DNA of 64,000 bases from Carnobacteriaceae bacterium zg-C25. Its GTDB lineage: Bacteria > Bacillota > Bacilli > Lactobacillales > Aerococcaceae. The first letter of the stretch is position 1. Every line of letters begins with the position of its first letter. The notes beneath the pieces were generated by a model. That model worked only from the letters and a program-made list of their open reading frames with translations, did no database searches and was not told where the DNA came from. Shown piece after piece: positions 8,874 to 18,000 of the stretch. Position numbers and translations under genes: made by a program. The DNA lies in contig CP072828.1 in assembly GCA_017945845.1 (NCBI GenBank), positions 62,001-126,000 of the forward strand. Reading direction: 5' to 3'.

Positions 8874-9827
8874 ATGATAACGATAGTCATTCCGGTATTT
8901 AATAGTGAAAAATATCTTGAACAGACATTAGAATCGATTGTGAAACAAACCATATTTTCAGATATTTCGGTTGTTTTAGTGAATGATGGATCGACAGATA
9001 ATAGTTTAGCCATTTGCCAAACGTACGCCGACCGATTTTCTAATATAACAGTCTATACCATCGAAAATTCTGGAGTGTCTGTTGCTCGAAGTTATGGCTT
9101 ATCTAAAGTCAAAACGGCGTATGTTGGCTTTTGTGATGCAGACGATATTATAGAAGCAACAATGTACGAAAAACTGCTACACGATTTACAGACGTACGAT
9201 GTCGATATTGCAACAACGGATATGTTATATATCGATTTAGACGGGAAGGCGATAAAAAAACGACCCGAACAAATTATCCATTTGAAAAATCAAAAAGACT
9301 GTATGGTTTCTTTTTTTACATCGGGTATGATGGACAATTCGCTATGCAATAAATTGTTTAAGACAGAAAAATGTCGAGATATTCACATTACAAATAATCT
9401 GCGTATTGGCGAAGATATGTACTTTTTATTTAAGGTGTTACAAAACAGTCACAGTATGTTATTGAATACAACCTATACGGGGTATCATTATATTTTTCGT
9501 CAAACGTCTGCAATGAAAAGTGGGTTTTCAGATCGCTTTTATGACGCCGTTGTGGTGGCGCAAAAAATGGTTGATGAAGTAGCGCTAGAACACCAACCAT
9601 TAGCACAAGCGAAATTGGTACATGAACAATGTAAATTGGTACATTTGATGTATACGCACCAACAAACACATCAAAAAGAGTACCGTACGTTGTTACAAGC
9701 AATTAAACGGTATCCCATTTTAAAAAACAAGCAACTTTTTGATAAAAACATCTTTTTATCCATTATGTTGATGAAAATTCACCCGTTGCTTTATGCGATG
9801 GTGAAAAAACGAAAAGGATCCTCATGA
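8874..9827 (+). CDS. Family 2 glycosyltransferase (capsule)
   Basis: 317 residues. The GT-A core shows TIVIPVFNSEKYLEQTLES, NDGSTDNS near residue 42, NSGVSVARSYG and the DADD metal motif near residue 87. It is diverged from the enzyme at 5698, consistent with a different donor or linkage. Its stop overlaps the next start (ATGA), tying it translationally to the flippase. It lies between the sialyltransferase and wzx, where GBS places CpsJ/CpsK. Confidence 0.85.
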   Translation: MITIVIPVFNSEKYLEQTLESIVKQTIFSDISVVLVNDGSTDNSLAICQTYADRFSNITVYTIENSGVSVARSYGLSKVKTAYVGFCDADDIIEATMYEKLLHDLQTYDVDIATTDMLYIDLDGKAIKKRPEQIIHLKNQKDCMVSFFTSGMMDNSLCNKLFKTEKCRDIHITNNLRIGEDMYFLFKVLQNSHSMLLNTTYTGYHYIFRQTSAMKSGFSDRFYDAVVVAQKMVDEVALEHQPLAQAKLVHEQCKLVHLMYTHQQTHQKEYRTLLQAIKRYPILKNKQLFDKNIFLSIMLMKIHPLLYAMVKKRKGSS

Positions 9828-11227
9828 AAAAAAGTAATATGTTAAAATCCGGATTTTTGTATACGTTAGGAACGGTATTTATACAAGGTATTTCATTTAT
9901 AACATTACCGATTTATACACGTGTGATTTCTCCGGAAGCCTTTGGGCAATATAGTTTATACGCCGCTTATTTAGCGATGATTGGTTTGGTGATTGGGCTT
10001 CAAACATCTGGTTCATTATCAGCCGCAAAGATTACTTATCAAGAAGATGAATATGATCGATATGCGGTAACGGCACTTAGTGTGTCGTTGCTTTTTGCCA
10101 TCCTATTGACAGTAGTTGGTATCGTTGGACGAAATGTTTTAGCACATTGGTTAAATCTATCTGCTGAATCGGTTGTATTGCTATTCATTCAAAGTACATG
10201 TATATATGTCACAACTTTTTTAGGAACGTATTTCATTCAATTACAAAAAAGTTTGTTGAATTTAGTGTTATCGTTGTTTAGTGCCATTGTCGGTGTCGCC
10301 TTATCCCTAACGTTGATTTATTTGTGGGAAGATCATTTTGCAGCGCGTGTCTACGGTGCTGGTATCCCTACTGTATTGACGGCAGTTTTTGCACTCATTT
10401 ATTTTTACCGTAAAAAAGTGCCTGTACTGACAAAATCGTATGTGCCATTTATTTTAAGCGTCTCTTTACCACTTATTTTTCATCAATTAGGCCATCAGAT
10501 TTTAAATCAAATGGATCGCGTCATGATCGCCAATGCCATGCAAATTTCGGATGTTGCCGTCTATAGTTTTGGGTATTCAATGGGACTCATCATTCAAATT
10601 GTTTTAATGAGTATGAATACGGTGTGGGTACCGTGGTATTTCAAAGAAAAGAAAGCGGCAAATGTCCATTTACAAAAACATTTTAAAAAATATATTTTTT
10701 TAGGGCTGTTTTTAACTTTAGGGTATTTAACCATTTATCCAGAGTTTGCATTGCTTATGGGTGGTGAAAAGTATAGTCAAAGTATTCATTTTATTGCACT
10801 CATTATTTTGAGTTACTTTTTTGTGTTTTTATACACGATTCCGGTCAACGTTCAATTTTATCACGCCAATACAAAAATGATTCCTGTTGGAACGTTGCTT
10901 TCAGGCGGTATTAATATTGTGTTGAATATTGTCATGATTGCAACGATGGGTATCTACGGTGCCGCTTTAGCGACGTTGTTGTCGTATTTTGCCTTGCTCA
11001 TTTTCCACTATATGATTTCAAAAAGAAAATACAATGATACAGAATTTTCGATTCAATTTTATGGTTTACTAGCCGGTATTAGTTTAGGCTATGCAGAATT
11101 GATGAATTTATTTTTAAATCATATAATCGTACGCTATTTAGTCGGTGCGGTTGTGGTTGTTATTTATAGTCTATATTATAAAAATGAATTATTCGCTTTA
11201 ATGAATAAAATAAAAAACAAAAAATAG
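9824..11227 (+). CDS. wzx: Polysaccharide flippase Wzx (CpsL-like)
   Basis: 467 residues with about 12-14 predicted membrane helices. The start, MLKSGFLYTLGTVFIQGISF, and the following LPIYTRVISPEAFGQYSLY are the classic N-terminus of Wzx/RfbX (MOP superfamily) exporters. A second family signature, NQMDRVMIANAM, occurs mid-protein. It transfers undecaprenyl-linked sialylated repeat units across the membrane for Wzy. It directly precedes neuB, exactly as cpsL does in group B Streptococcus. Confidence 0.9.
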   Translation: MKKSNMLKSGFLYTLGTVFIQGISFITLPIYTRVISPEAFGQYSLYAAYLAMIGLVIGLQTSGSLSAAKITYQEDEYDRYAVTALSVSLLFAILLTVVGIVGRNVLAHWLNLSAESVVLLFIQSTCIYVTTFLGTYFIQLQKSLLNLVLSLFSAIVGVALSLTLIYLWEDHFAARVYGAGIPTVLTAVFALIYFYRKKVPVLTKSYVPFILSVSLPLIFHQLGHQILNQMDRVMIANAMQISDVAVYSFGYSMGLIIQIVLMSMNTVWVPWYFKEKKAANVHLQKHFKKYIFLGLFLTLGYLTIYPEFALLMGGEKYSQSIHFIALIILSYFFVFLYTIPVNVQFYHANTKMIPVGTLLSGGINIVLNIVMIATMGIYGAALATLLSYFALLIFHYMISKRKYNDTEFSIQFYGLLAGISLGYAELMNLFLNHIIVRYLVGAVVVVIYSLYYKNELFALMNKIKNKK

Positions 11228-11236
11228 GAGAATCAA

Positions 11237-12256
11237 ATGGTTTATATTATTGCAGAAATAGGATGTAATCATAATGGAGATGCCCAATTAGCTAAAAAAA
11301 TGCTCGATGTCGCCGTATCGTGCGGTGTAGACGCTGTAAAGTTTCAAACATTTAAGGCTGAAAAATTAATTTCGCGTTTTGCGCCAAAAGCAGAATATCA
11401 AAAGAAAACAACAGGAACAAATGACAGTCAACTAGAAATGACGAAACGACTAGAATTAAGTTTTGAAGAATATTTAGAATTAAGAGATTACGGGTTAAGT
11501 AAAGGGGTCGATGTTTTTTCAACACCATTTGATGAAGAATCATTAGATTTTTTAATTAGTACCAATATGCCTGTATATAAAATTCCGTCCGGTGAAATTA
11601 CCAACTTACCCTATTTAGAAAAAATTGGACAACAAAATAAAAAGGTCATTTTATCTACCGGGATGGCAAACATGGCTGAAATTCATCAAGCCGTTAAAAT
11701 TTTACAAGATAATGGTACAAGCGATATTAGTGTGTTGCATTGTACAACAGAGTATCCAACGCCGTACGAATCACTGAATTTAAATGTGATTACTACATTG
11801 AAAAAAGAGTTTCCAGAATTAACCATTGGCTATTCTGATCATAGCATTGGCCATGAAGTGCCGATTGCAGCCGCTGCACTTGGTGCAGAAATTTTAGAAA
11901 AACATTTTACATTGGATACAAATATGCCCGGTCCTGACCATAAAGCAAGTGCTACACCAGATGTACTAGAAGCGTTGGTCAAAGGTGTGCGTTTAATTGA
12001 AAAATCATTAGGAAGTTTTGAAAAAGTTTCTGTTCCTGTAGAAGAAAAAAATAAAATTGTGGCACGTAAATCAATCGTTGCCAATAAAGCAATTAAAAAA
12101 GGCGATATTTTTACGGAAGAGAACATTACGGTTAAACGTCCAGGAAATGGAATTTCGCCAATGCACTGGTATGAGGTGTTAGGTAAAGAAGCACAACATG
12201 ATTTCCAAGAAGATGAATTGATTCGACATGATCAATTTGAATGGGAGCAATCATAA
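11237..12256 (+). CDS. neuB: N-acetylneuraminate synthase NeuB
   Basis: 339 residues. The N-terminal TIM barrel begins YIIAEIGCNHNGD and contains DAVKFQTFKAEKLI, TPFDEESLDFL, IPSGEI and GYSDHSIGHEVP. The C-terminal ~55 residues form a SAF antifreeze-like domain (RKSIVANKAIKKGD) that closes the active site of the partner subunit. It condenses ManNAc with phosphoenolpyruvate to make Neu5Ac. AGGAG precedes the ATG. It is the first gene of the sialic acid block, with neuC, neuD and neuA downstream. Confidence 0.95.
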   Translation: MVYIIAEIGCNHNGDAQLAKKMLDVAVSCGVDAVKFQTFKAEKLISRFAPKAEYQKKTTGTNDSQLEMTKRLELSFEEYLELRDYGLSKGVDVFSTPFDEESLDFLISTNMPVYKIPSGEITNLPYLEKIGQQNKKVILSTGMANMAEIHQAVKILQDNGTSDISVLHCTTEYPTPYESLNLNVITTLKKEFPELTIGYSDHSIGHEVPIAAAALGAEILEKHFTLDTNMPGPDHKASATPDVLEALVKGVRLIEKSLGSFEKVSVPVEEKNKIVARKSIVANKAIKKGDIFTEENITVKRPGNGISPMHWYEVLGKEAQHDFQEDELIRHDQFEWEQS

Positions 12257-12257
12257 A

Positions 12258-13244
12258 ATGAGAAAACATAATGCTAAAATAGATTTTATTAAAGCAATTT
12301 CAATTGTGTTTGTTATTTTATTACACTGTTTCTCTGTTGAAACGAGAAATAAAATCGGTGCACCTTTTCACATGTTACAGGCAGTGCCATTATTCATGTT
12401 AGTGTCTGGTTATAACTTTTCAATGTCGATTAGTTCAAAAAATCAGAAAGTGTTAGAGTATTATCGTTTTAGCAATCTTTGGCGAAAATTATCAAAAATA
12501 GTAATCCCATTTACTGTCGTTTACATCATTCAAATGATTATTTTAGCTAAAGATGGTTATAAGTCTTTGGGTGAGTATATTTTATTATTTATTAATGGGG
12601 GATTTGGACCTGGTGGGTACTATATTGTGATGATGGTGCAAGTTATTATGGTGATGCCAATTCTATACTATAGTATTAAAAAATTTCCTTATCGCACATT
12701 AGTTAGCCTATTTATTGTTAGTGTCGTATTTGAATATTACGCCTATACACTATCCGATTTTTTGTATCGTTTATTATTGTTACGCTATGTATTTGTACTA
12801 GCGCTAGGCGTTTATTATGCACTCCATAAAAAAACGAAAAAAATATATTGGGGGATATTAGCGTTGTTTAGTTTAGTCTATATTACTAAAGTCGAATATA
12901 CTTCTTTTCGGTCATTTACTAATTTATCTTGGAGAAGTCAGAATATATATGCTTATTTTTATCCATTTGTACTATTTATGGGTATGTTAAGTGATCGGTA
13001 TCAGTTATCTCACTTTACACAAAAAGTAACGCAGAAAATCGGGCAAGCCAGCTACTATATTTATGTCATACAAATGATGTATTTCTTTATATTGAACAAT
13101 AAATATAAAAATATGCTAGGTGCATCATCTGGAGCGATGGGAAAACTTTTTTATGCGCTTTTTAGTGTGAGTGTATGCTGTTTATTAGGGCTTTTATGGA
13201 TGAAATTACATCAAAAATGGACAGAGAAACGACTAAACAAATAG
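12258..13244 (+). CDS. Membrane acyltransferase (acyltransferase_3 family), possible sialic acid or capsule O-acetyltransferase
   Basis: 328 residues from ATG 12258 (GGGAG at 12243), one base after the neuB stop. About ten membrane helices. The N-terminal KIDFIKAISIVFVILLHC carries the family's conserved helix-1 arginine/lysine-aspartate start and histidine (H in LLHC). This integral family (OafA/NeuO-unrelated) moves acetyl groups from the cytoplasm to surface sugars. It is inserted between neuB and neuC, a position with no counterpart in the GBS locus, which points to capsule decoration. The acceptor is unproven. Confidence 0.75.
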   Translation: MRKHNAKIDFIKAISIVFVILLHCFSVETRNKIGAPFHMLQAVPLFMLVSGYNFSMSISSKNQKVLEYYRFSNLWRKLSKIVIPFTVVYIIQMIILAKDGYKSLGEYILLFINGGFGPGGYYIVMMVQVIMVMPILYYSIKKFPYRTLVSLFIVSVVFEYYAYTLSDFLYRLLLLRYVFVLALGVYYALHKKTKKIYWGILALFSLVYITKVEYTSFRSFTNLSWRSQNIYAYFYPFVLFMGMLSDRYQLSHFTQKVTQKIGQASYYIYVIQMMYFFILNNKYKNMLGASSGAMGKLFYALFSVSVCCLLGLLWMKLHQKWTEKRLNK

Positions 13245-13274
13245 GTAAATGTGAAAGTAAAAGGAGATGATGAG

Positions 13275-14426
13275 TTGTCTAAAGAAAGCAAAAAGATATG
13301 TCTTGTAACAGGTTCACGTGCAGAATACGGTATTTTAAAGCCGTTGATTGACAGATTATATCACGATTCTGACATTCAATTAGATATTGTTGCAACAGCA
13401 ATGCACATGGAAGAAAAATACGGGTATACGTACCGGACAATTGAACAAGATGGCTATCCTATCGCTAAAAAAATACCGATACAGTTAGTGGATACGACAA
13501 AAGAAACGCTAATTCAAAGTATTGCGACATTGCAAGTGGAATTTGCCAAATGGTGTAGTGCAAACACCTATGACCTGTTGATTATTTTAGGTGATCGCTA
13601 TGAAATGTTAGCCGTAGCGAATGTGGCGTTAATTTATCGCATTCCAGTATGCCATTTACATGGTGGCGAAAAAACGTTGGGTAATTTTGATGAATCCATT
13701 CGTCACGCACTAACAAAAATGAGTCATTTGCATCTCGTATCAGCTAAAGAATATTACGATCGCATTGTTCAAATGGGTGAAAATTCAAAGCATGTTGTGC
13801 ATACCGGTTCTTTAGGTGTTGAAAATGTGTTGACGAGTGAAAAACTAACGTTAGAGCAGTTGCAAGAACAATTGGGTATCACATTGGAGCCGAATTATTT
13901 TGTTGTGTTGTTTCATCCGGTCACATTGGAAACGGATGGGAAACCAATTGATCAAATCAAAGTGTTGACGAGTGCCTTGGAAATGATTGATGCGCAGTAT
14001 ATTTTTATTGGATCTAATTCGGATACGGGTTCAGATGATATTATGAGAGAAGTGAATCGCTTTGTCAGTCAATCTGCCAATAGCCATGTATTTGCCTCTT
14101 TAACAACACAACAGTATCACTCTCTTGTGTTACATTCAAAAGGGTTAATTGGTAACTCCTCTTCAGGCTTAATTGAAGTACCGTCGTTGAAAAAAGGAAC
14201 GGTCAATATTGGCGATCGACAAAAGGGGCGATTACGTGGGGACAGCGTGATTGATGTGCCTGTTGATAAAAATGCTATTATACAAGCTATTAAACAGTTA
14301 GAAACGATTGGTCGTTACGATAACCCGTATGAAAAAGAAAATGCGAGTCAGACAGCTTATCATGCCATCAAAGCGTATTTGAGTGAAGAGCCAACGGCCG
14401 AAAAAGATTTTTTTGATGTCGTATAA
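13275..14426 (+). CDS. neuC: UDP-N-acetylglucosamine 2-epimerase (hydrolysing) NeuC
   Basis: 383 residues from a TTG at 13275, preferred because AAAGGAG at 13260-13266 lies eight bases upstream and the protein then starts MSKESKKICLVTGSRAEYG like other NeuC; a GTG at 13251 would add eight residues. GT-B-like fold with ILGDRYEMLA, CHLHGGE, GNSSSGLIEVP and GDRQKGR motifs. It converts UDP-GlcNAc to ManNAc plus UDP, the first committed step of sialic acid synthesis, feeding NeuB. Confidence 0.93.
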   Translation: MSKESKKICLVTGSRAEYGILKPLIDRLYHDSDIQLDIVATAMHMEEKYGYTYRTIEQDGYPIAKKIPIQLVDTTKETLIQSIATLQVEFAKWCSANTYDLLIILGDRYEMLAVANVALIYRIPVCHLHGGEKTLGNFDESIRHALTKMSHLHLVSAKEYYDRIVQMGENSKHVVHTGSLGVENVLTSEKLTLEQLQEQLGITLEPNYFVVLFHPVTLETDGKPIDQIKVLTSALEMIDAQYIFIGSNSDTGSDDIMREVNRFVSQSANSHVFASLTTQQYHSLVLHSKGLIGNSSSGLIEVPSLKKGTVNIGDRQKGRLRGDSVIDVPVDKNAIIQAIKQLETIGRYDNPYEKENASQTAYHAIKAYLSEEPTAEKDFFDVV

Positions 14427-14453
14427 TGGAATGAGTGTAGGAGAAGAAAGTTC

Positions 14454-15089
14454 ATGAAAAGTAAAGTAGCATTTATTGGAGCTGGGGGGCACGCCGATGC
14501 GGTTTTACCCATATTAGATAAAAACCAATACGAATTTGTTGGATTTTTTGACGATAAAGATATTATTGAACATAGTGGCTACCCTATTTTAGGTAAAATT
14601 AAAGATGTGGAATCTTTTTTAAATGATCAAAAAATAGATGCCGTTTTTATTACCATTGGAGATAATGCGAAACGCAAAGAAATTTTTGATGGTCTTAAAG
14701 AAAAATACTACGATGCACTTATCAATATTATTAGTGAACGTTCATCCGTTTTAACCGCTGAAAGTATTCAAGGACGTGGTATCTTTGTTGGATTTGGTGC
14801 TTTTATCGGATCGAAAGTTAAAATAAACGATAATACAGTTGTCAATACGGGTGCACTCATTGAACATCATACGGAAATTAGTCCGCATTGCAATATTGCA
14901 CCGAATGCGACTATCAACGGAACGTGTCATTTAGGTGAACAGGTGTATGTTGGCAGTGGTAGCATTATTATCCAAGTGAAAAATATTTGTGATCAAGTGA
15001 CGATTGGCGCTGGTGCTGTTGTGGTGAATCACATTACAGAAAAAGGCACGTACGTTGGTGTACCGGCTAAAAAAATAATAAAGGAGTAG
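14454..15089 (+). CDS. neuD: Sialic acid O-acetyltransferase NeuD
   Basis: 211 residues. A PglD/NeuD-type N-terminal Rossmann-like domain (FIGAGGHADAVLPIL, FFDD) is followed by a left-handed beta helix of hexapeptide repeats (IGSKVKINDNTVVNTGAL, VGSGSIII, IGAGAVVV). It acetylates sialic acid using acetyl-CoA. With the esterase domain of NeuA it can set the O-acetylation level, as in GBS. AGGAG precedes the ATG; neuA follows after four bases. Confidence 0.9.
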   Translation: MKSKVAFIGAGGHADAVLPILDKNQYEFVGFFDDKDIIEHSGYPILGKIKDVESFLNDQKIDAVFITIGDNAKRKEIFDGLKEKYYDALINIISERSSVLTAESIQGRGIFVGFGAFIGSKVKINDNTVVNTGALIEHHTEISPHCNIAPNATINGTCHLGEQVYVGSGSIIIQVKNICDQVTIGAGAVVVNHITEKGTYVGVPAKKIIKE

Positions 15090-15093
15090 ACGG

Positions 15094-16335
15094 ATGAAAC
15101 CAATATGTGTGATTCCTATTCGTTCGGGATCTAAAGGATTACCGAATAAAAATATGTTGTTCTTACAAGGAAAGCCAATGGTTTTTCATACGATTGATGC
15201 AGCCATTGAAAGTAATTTGTTTGATTTAAAAAATATTTATATTAGTACCGATTCAAAAGAGTATGCAGACATTTGCCAAACAAAAGGGGTATCGGTTTTG
15301 TTACGTGAAGAAGCGTTAGCCAGTGATACGGCGACGTCGTATGATGTATTAGCTGATTTTTTAAATCGTTTTGATGATGAACAACCCTTTGTATTGTTAC
15401 AAGCTACGTCACCACTAAGAACGGGTGTGCAAATACAGGAAGCCTATTTGTTATTTATGAACAAAGCAGCTGAAAATGTTGTGAGTATTTCAAAAGTTGA
15501 TAAGCACCCCCGCTTATTTACAACATTAGGAACACAAGATGAGTTAGTAGATATTGTTGGTGTGGACAAAAATTACCGTCGCCAAAATGAAAAAAAATTG
15601 TATTATCCAAATGGCGCTATTTTTATATCGACTAAATCAGCCTACTTATCCAATCAAAGTTTCTTTACTGAAAAAACAATTGGGTATCAAATGGATAAAT
15701 CTACCGCAATTGATATTGATGATGCACTGGATTTTAAAAATGCCATTGCTCAACGATTTTTTGATTATGCGTTGCGTGAAGTAAACAATAAAAAGTTGTA
15801 TGCGTTGGGCTATCAACAGTTAAAAAATGAACAAGCAACGCACATTATGTTAGGTGATTCTAGAATGCTGGCAATTTCAATGCCATCATTTGCAAACTAT
15901 GCGCAAGGCGGTGTCACATTACATACGTTATTGTCTAATCTTGACAATCTGCTCACTCCGTGCGTAACCCATGCGTTTATTTCAATTGGTATTAATGATT
16001 TAATTGTTTCTCGAACGGTTGATCAAATTATTGACGATTTTACAAAATTATTCGATTGTTTAGAAGCACGACACATTAAACCGTTTATCACAACGATTCC
16101 ATATACTCTGTTTAGAGAAACAGTAAATAATAGGGACGTTAAACAAATTAATGAATGGTTACGCAATGAAACGACAAAACGCCACTTACCAATACTAGAT
16201 GTCAATACATGGTTGAGTGAAAATAATCATTTAAAATATGGCTACACAACAGATGGTTTGCATTTTACTGATGATGCGACTAAACTATTGGAAGAAGCGT
16301 ATAAAACTTTTTATGAAACGCATGAATTTGTATGA
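15094..16335 (+). CDS. neuA: CMP-N-acetylneuraminate cytidylyltransferase with C-terminal SGNH esterase domain, NeuA
   Basis: 413 residues, two domains. Residues 1-230: CMP-sialic acid synthetase with IRSGSKGLPNKN (9-20), LLQATSPLRTG (101-111) and the DIDD metal site (207-210). Residues about 245-413: SGNH/GDSL hydrolase with GDSR (nucleophile S256), GIND (299-302) and DGLH (D387, H390). This is the GBS NeuA architecture, where the esterase removes O-acetyl groups from sialic acid before activation. It supplies CMP-Neu5Ac to the sialyltransferase at 7882. All catalytic residues of both halves are present. Confidence 0.93.
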   Translation: MKPICVIPIRSGSKGLPNKNMLFLQGKPMVFHTIDAAIESNLFDLKNIYISTDSKEYADICQTKGVSVLLREEALASDTATSYDVLADFLNRFDDEQPFVLLQATSPLRTGVQIQEAYLLFMNKAAENVVSISKVDKHPRLFTTLGTQDELVDIVGVDKNYRRQNEKKLYYPNGAIFISTKSAYLSNQSFFTEKTIGYQMDKSTAIDIDDALDFKNAIAQRFFDYALREVNNKKLYALGYQQLKNEQATHIMLGDSRMLAISMPSFANYAQGGVTLHTLLSNLDNLLTPCVTHAFISIGINDLIVSRTVDQIIDDFTKLFDCLEARHIKPFITTIPYTLFRETVNNRDVKQINEWLRNETTKRHLPILDVNTWLSENNHLKYGYTTDGLHFTDDATKLLEEAYKTFYETHEFV

Positions 16336-16435
16336 TAAATTAGTTGGTCGTTATTCAAATACTATCGATGCAGTTTGATGGTATTGATGACTAAGACTAG
16401 TCAATCATATGAATCAGGTGACAAAAGGAGAGAGT

Positions 16436-17932
16436 ATGAAACCAGAGGTATCAAGAGCACAAAAAAGAAAATACACCAATTCTGAAAGCAAAGGACATCG
16501 TATCGTCAATTGGTTATTATGGGTAATCATGAGTGTCTTATCAGCTGTTATTGTCTATTACGTTGTGACGTATCGTTTGTTTAATTTTAAACACTTAAAT
16601 ACGGCTTTGTATGCCGTAGTTGCCATTAGTTTATTGGGCGTTTTGTGTTTAAATCTATTGAAAAAAGCGAAAAAGACAGTAACGGTTATTTCAATATTAT
16701 ATTGTTTAGTTGCAGGTGCGGGATTATATGCGACACATTCCTTAGTATCGGGCTTTTCACAATTGCAACAAAGTACGCAATACACCGAACAAACGATGAG
16801 TGTAGTCGTGTTAAAAGAAAGTCCCGTAACGACAATTGAACAATTAAATAATAAGACAGTCAGTGCGCCTTTACAACTCGATAAACAAAATGTTGAAACG
16901 TTTGTGTCACATTTAAAAGAGACAAAAAGTGTAGCGGTTAATGTTGAAGATATTGCATCTTACACACAAGCGTATGACGCTTTAATTAAAGGTAATGTAG
17001 AAGCAATCGTTTTAAACAGTAGTTTTGAAGGTATATTAGAGCAAGAAGTTCCCGATTATACGACAAAAATTCGTCGTGTGTATGAATATGTCATTAAAAA
17101 AGAACAAGCAGACAGTCAAATTAAAGGTGTAAAACCGACTGTTGCCGCTGACGGAGCAACCTCATTTAATTTATACATTAGCGGAATTGATACATACGGG
17201 CCAATTTCGTCCGTATCACGTTCTGATGTTAATATTATCATGACGGTAAATACAAAAACCGGAAATATTTTATTAACAACAACGCCACGTGATGCGTATG
17301 TGCGCATTGCCGGGGGCGGTCAAAATCAATACGACAAATTAACGCATGCAGGGATTTACGGTGTGCAATCATCCATTGACACTTTACAAAACTTGTATGG
17401 TACAACAATCAATTATTACGCACGCATTAATTTTACGTCGTTCTTAAAATTAATTGATGTGGTTGGTGGCGTATCTGTTTACAATACGCAATCCTTTACA
17501 TCAGCACATGGCGGATTCTATTTCCCACAAGGAACCGTTGAATTAGATTCTGACAAAGCGTTAGGGTTTGTCCGTGAACGTTATAGTCTAGCTAACGGAG
17601 ATGTCGATCGTGCAGCGAATCAACAAAAAGTTATTGAAGCCATCATTAAAAAATTAGCTTCACCTTCGATGATTACACAAGCAGGATCCATTATGAGTCA
17701 ATTATCCGATTCACTACAAACAAACATGCCATTTGAAGTGATTAGTGATGTGATTAACTATCAAATTAATCATCAAACCAATTTAAACATTGAATCACAA
17801 GCATTGCGTGTAACCGGTCAAATGGGATTACCATCTTATGCAATGCCAGGATATAACTTATATATGGGTGTTGTGAACGAATCCAGCTTATCCGACGTAA
17901 CAAGCAAAATTGAACGTGTATTATCTGAATAA
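16436..17932 (+). CDS. LytR-CpsA-Psr (LCP) family cell-wall polysaccharide ligase, CpsA-like
   Basis: 498 residues from ATG 16436 (AAAGGAG upstream; an upstream in-frame start lacks a site). A basic cytoplasmic N-terminus of ~30 residues precedes three membrane helices, then an accessory domain and the LCP catalytic domain: ISGIDTYG, SDVNIIMTVN, TTTPRDAYVRI, YDKLTHAGIYG, FVRERYSL and D-R-AANQQKVI. The conserved arginines and aspartates for pyrophosphate binding are present. It transfers undecaprenyl-linked capsule to peptidoglycan. GBS carries cpsA first in the operon; here it is last. Confidence 0.9.
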   Translation: MKPEVSRAQKRKYTNSESKGHRIVNWLLWVIMSVLSAVIVYYVVTYRLFNFKHLNTALYAVVAISLLGVLCLNLLKKAKKTVTVISILYCLVAGAGLYATHSLVSGFSQLQQSTQYTEQTMSVVVLKESPVTTIEQLNNKTVSAPLQLDKQNVETFVSHLKETKSVAVNVEDIASYTQAYDALIKGNVEAIVLNSSFEGILEQEVPDYTTKIRRVYEYVIKKEQADSQIKGVKPTVAADGATSFNLYISGIDTYGPISSVSRSDVNIIMTVNTKTGNILLTTTPRDAYVRIAGGGQNQYDKLTHAGIYGVQSSIDTLQNLYGTTINYYARINFTSFLKLIDVVGGVSVYNTQSFTSAHGGFYFPQGTVELDSDKALGFVRERYSLANGDVDRAANQQKVIEAIIKKLASPSMITQAGSIMSQLSDSLQTNMPFEVISDVINYQINHQTNLNIESQALRVTGQMGLPSYAMPGYNLYMGVVNESSLSDVTSKIERVLSE

Positions 17933-17938
17933 TGAAAG

Positions 17939-17971
17939 AGCCGTTTTTTACGACGGCTTTTTCTTTTTTAT
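17939..17971 (+). terminator. Terminator closing the capsule locus
   Basis: AGCCGT (17939-17944) pairs with ACGGCT (17953-17958), followed by TTTTCTTTTTT, a few bases after the LCP stop codon. Confidence 0.8.
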
Positions 17972-17979
17972 GCTATACT
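17971..17979 (+). promoter_or_regulatory. Extended -10 promoter for trmN6-yazA-rsmI
   Basis: TGC-TATACT (17971-17979), an extended -10 element, lies 22 bases before the trmN6 start and directly after the capsule terminator. No clear -35 because the terminator occupies that DNA. Confidence 0.55.
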
Positions 17980-18000
17980 ATCGTTATGTAAGGAGAAGTT

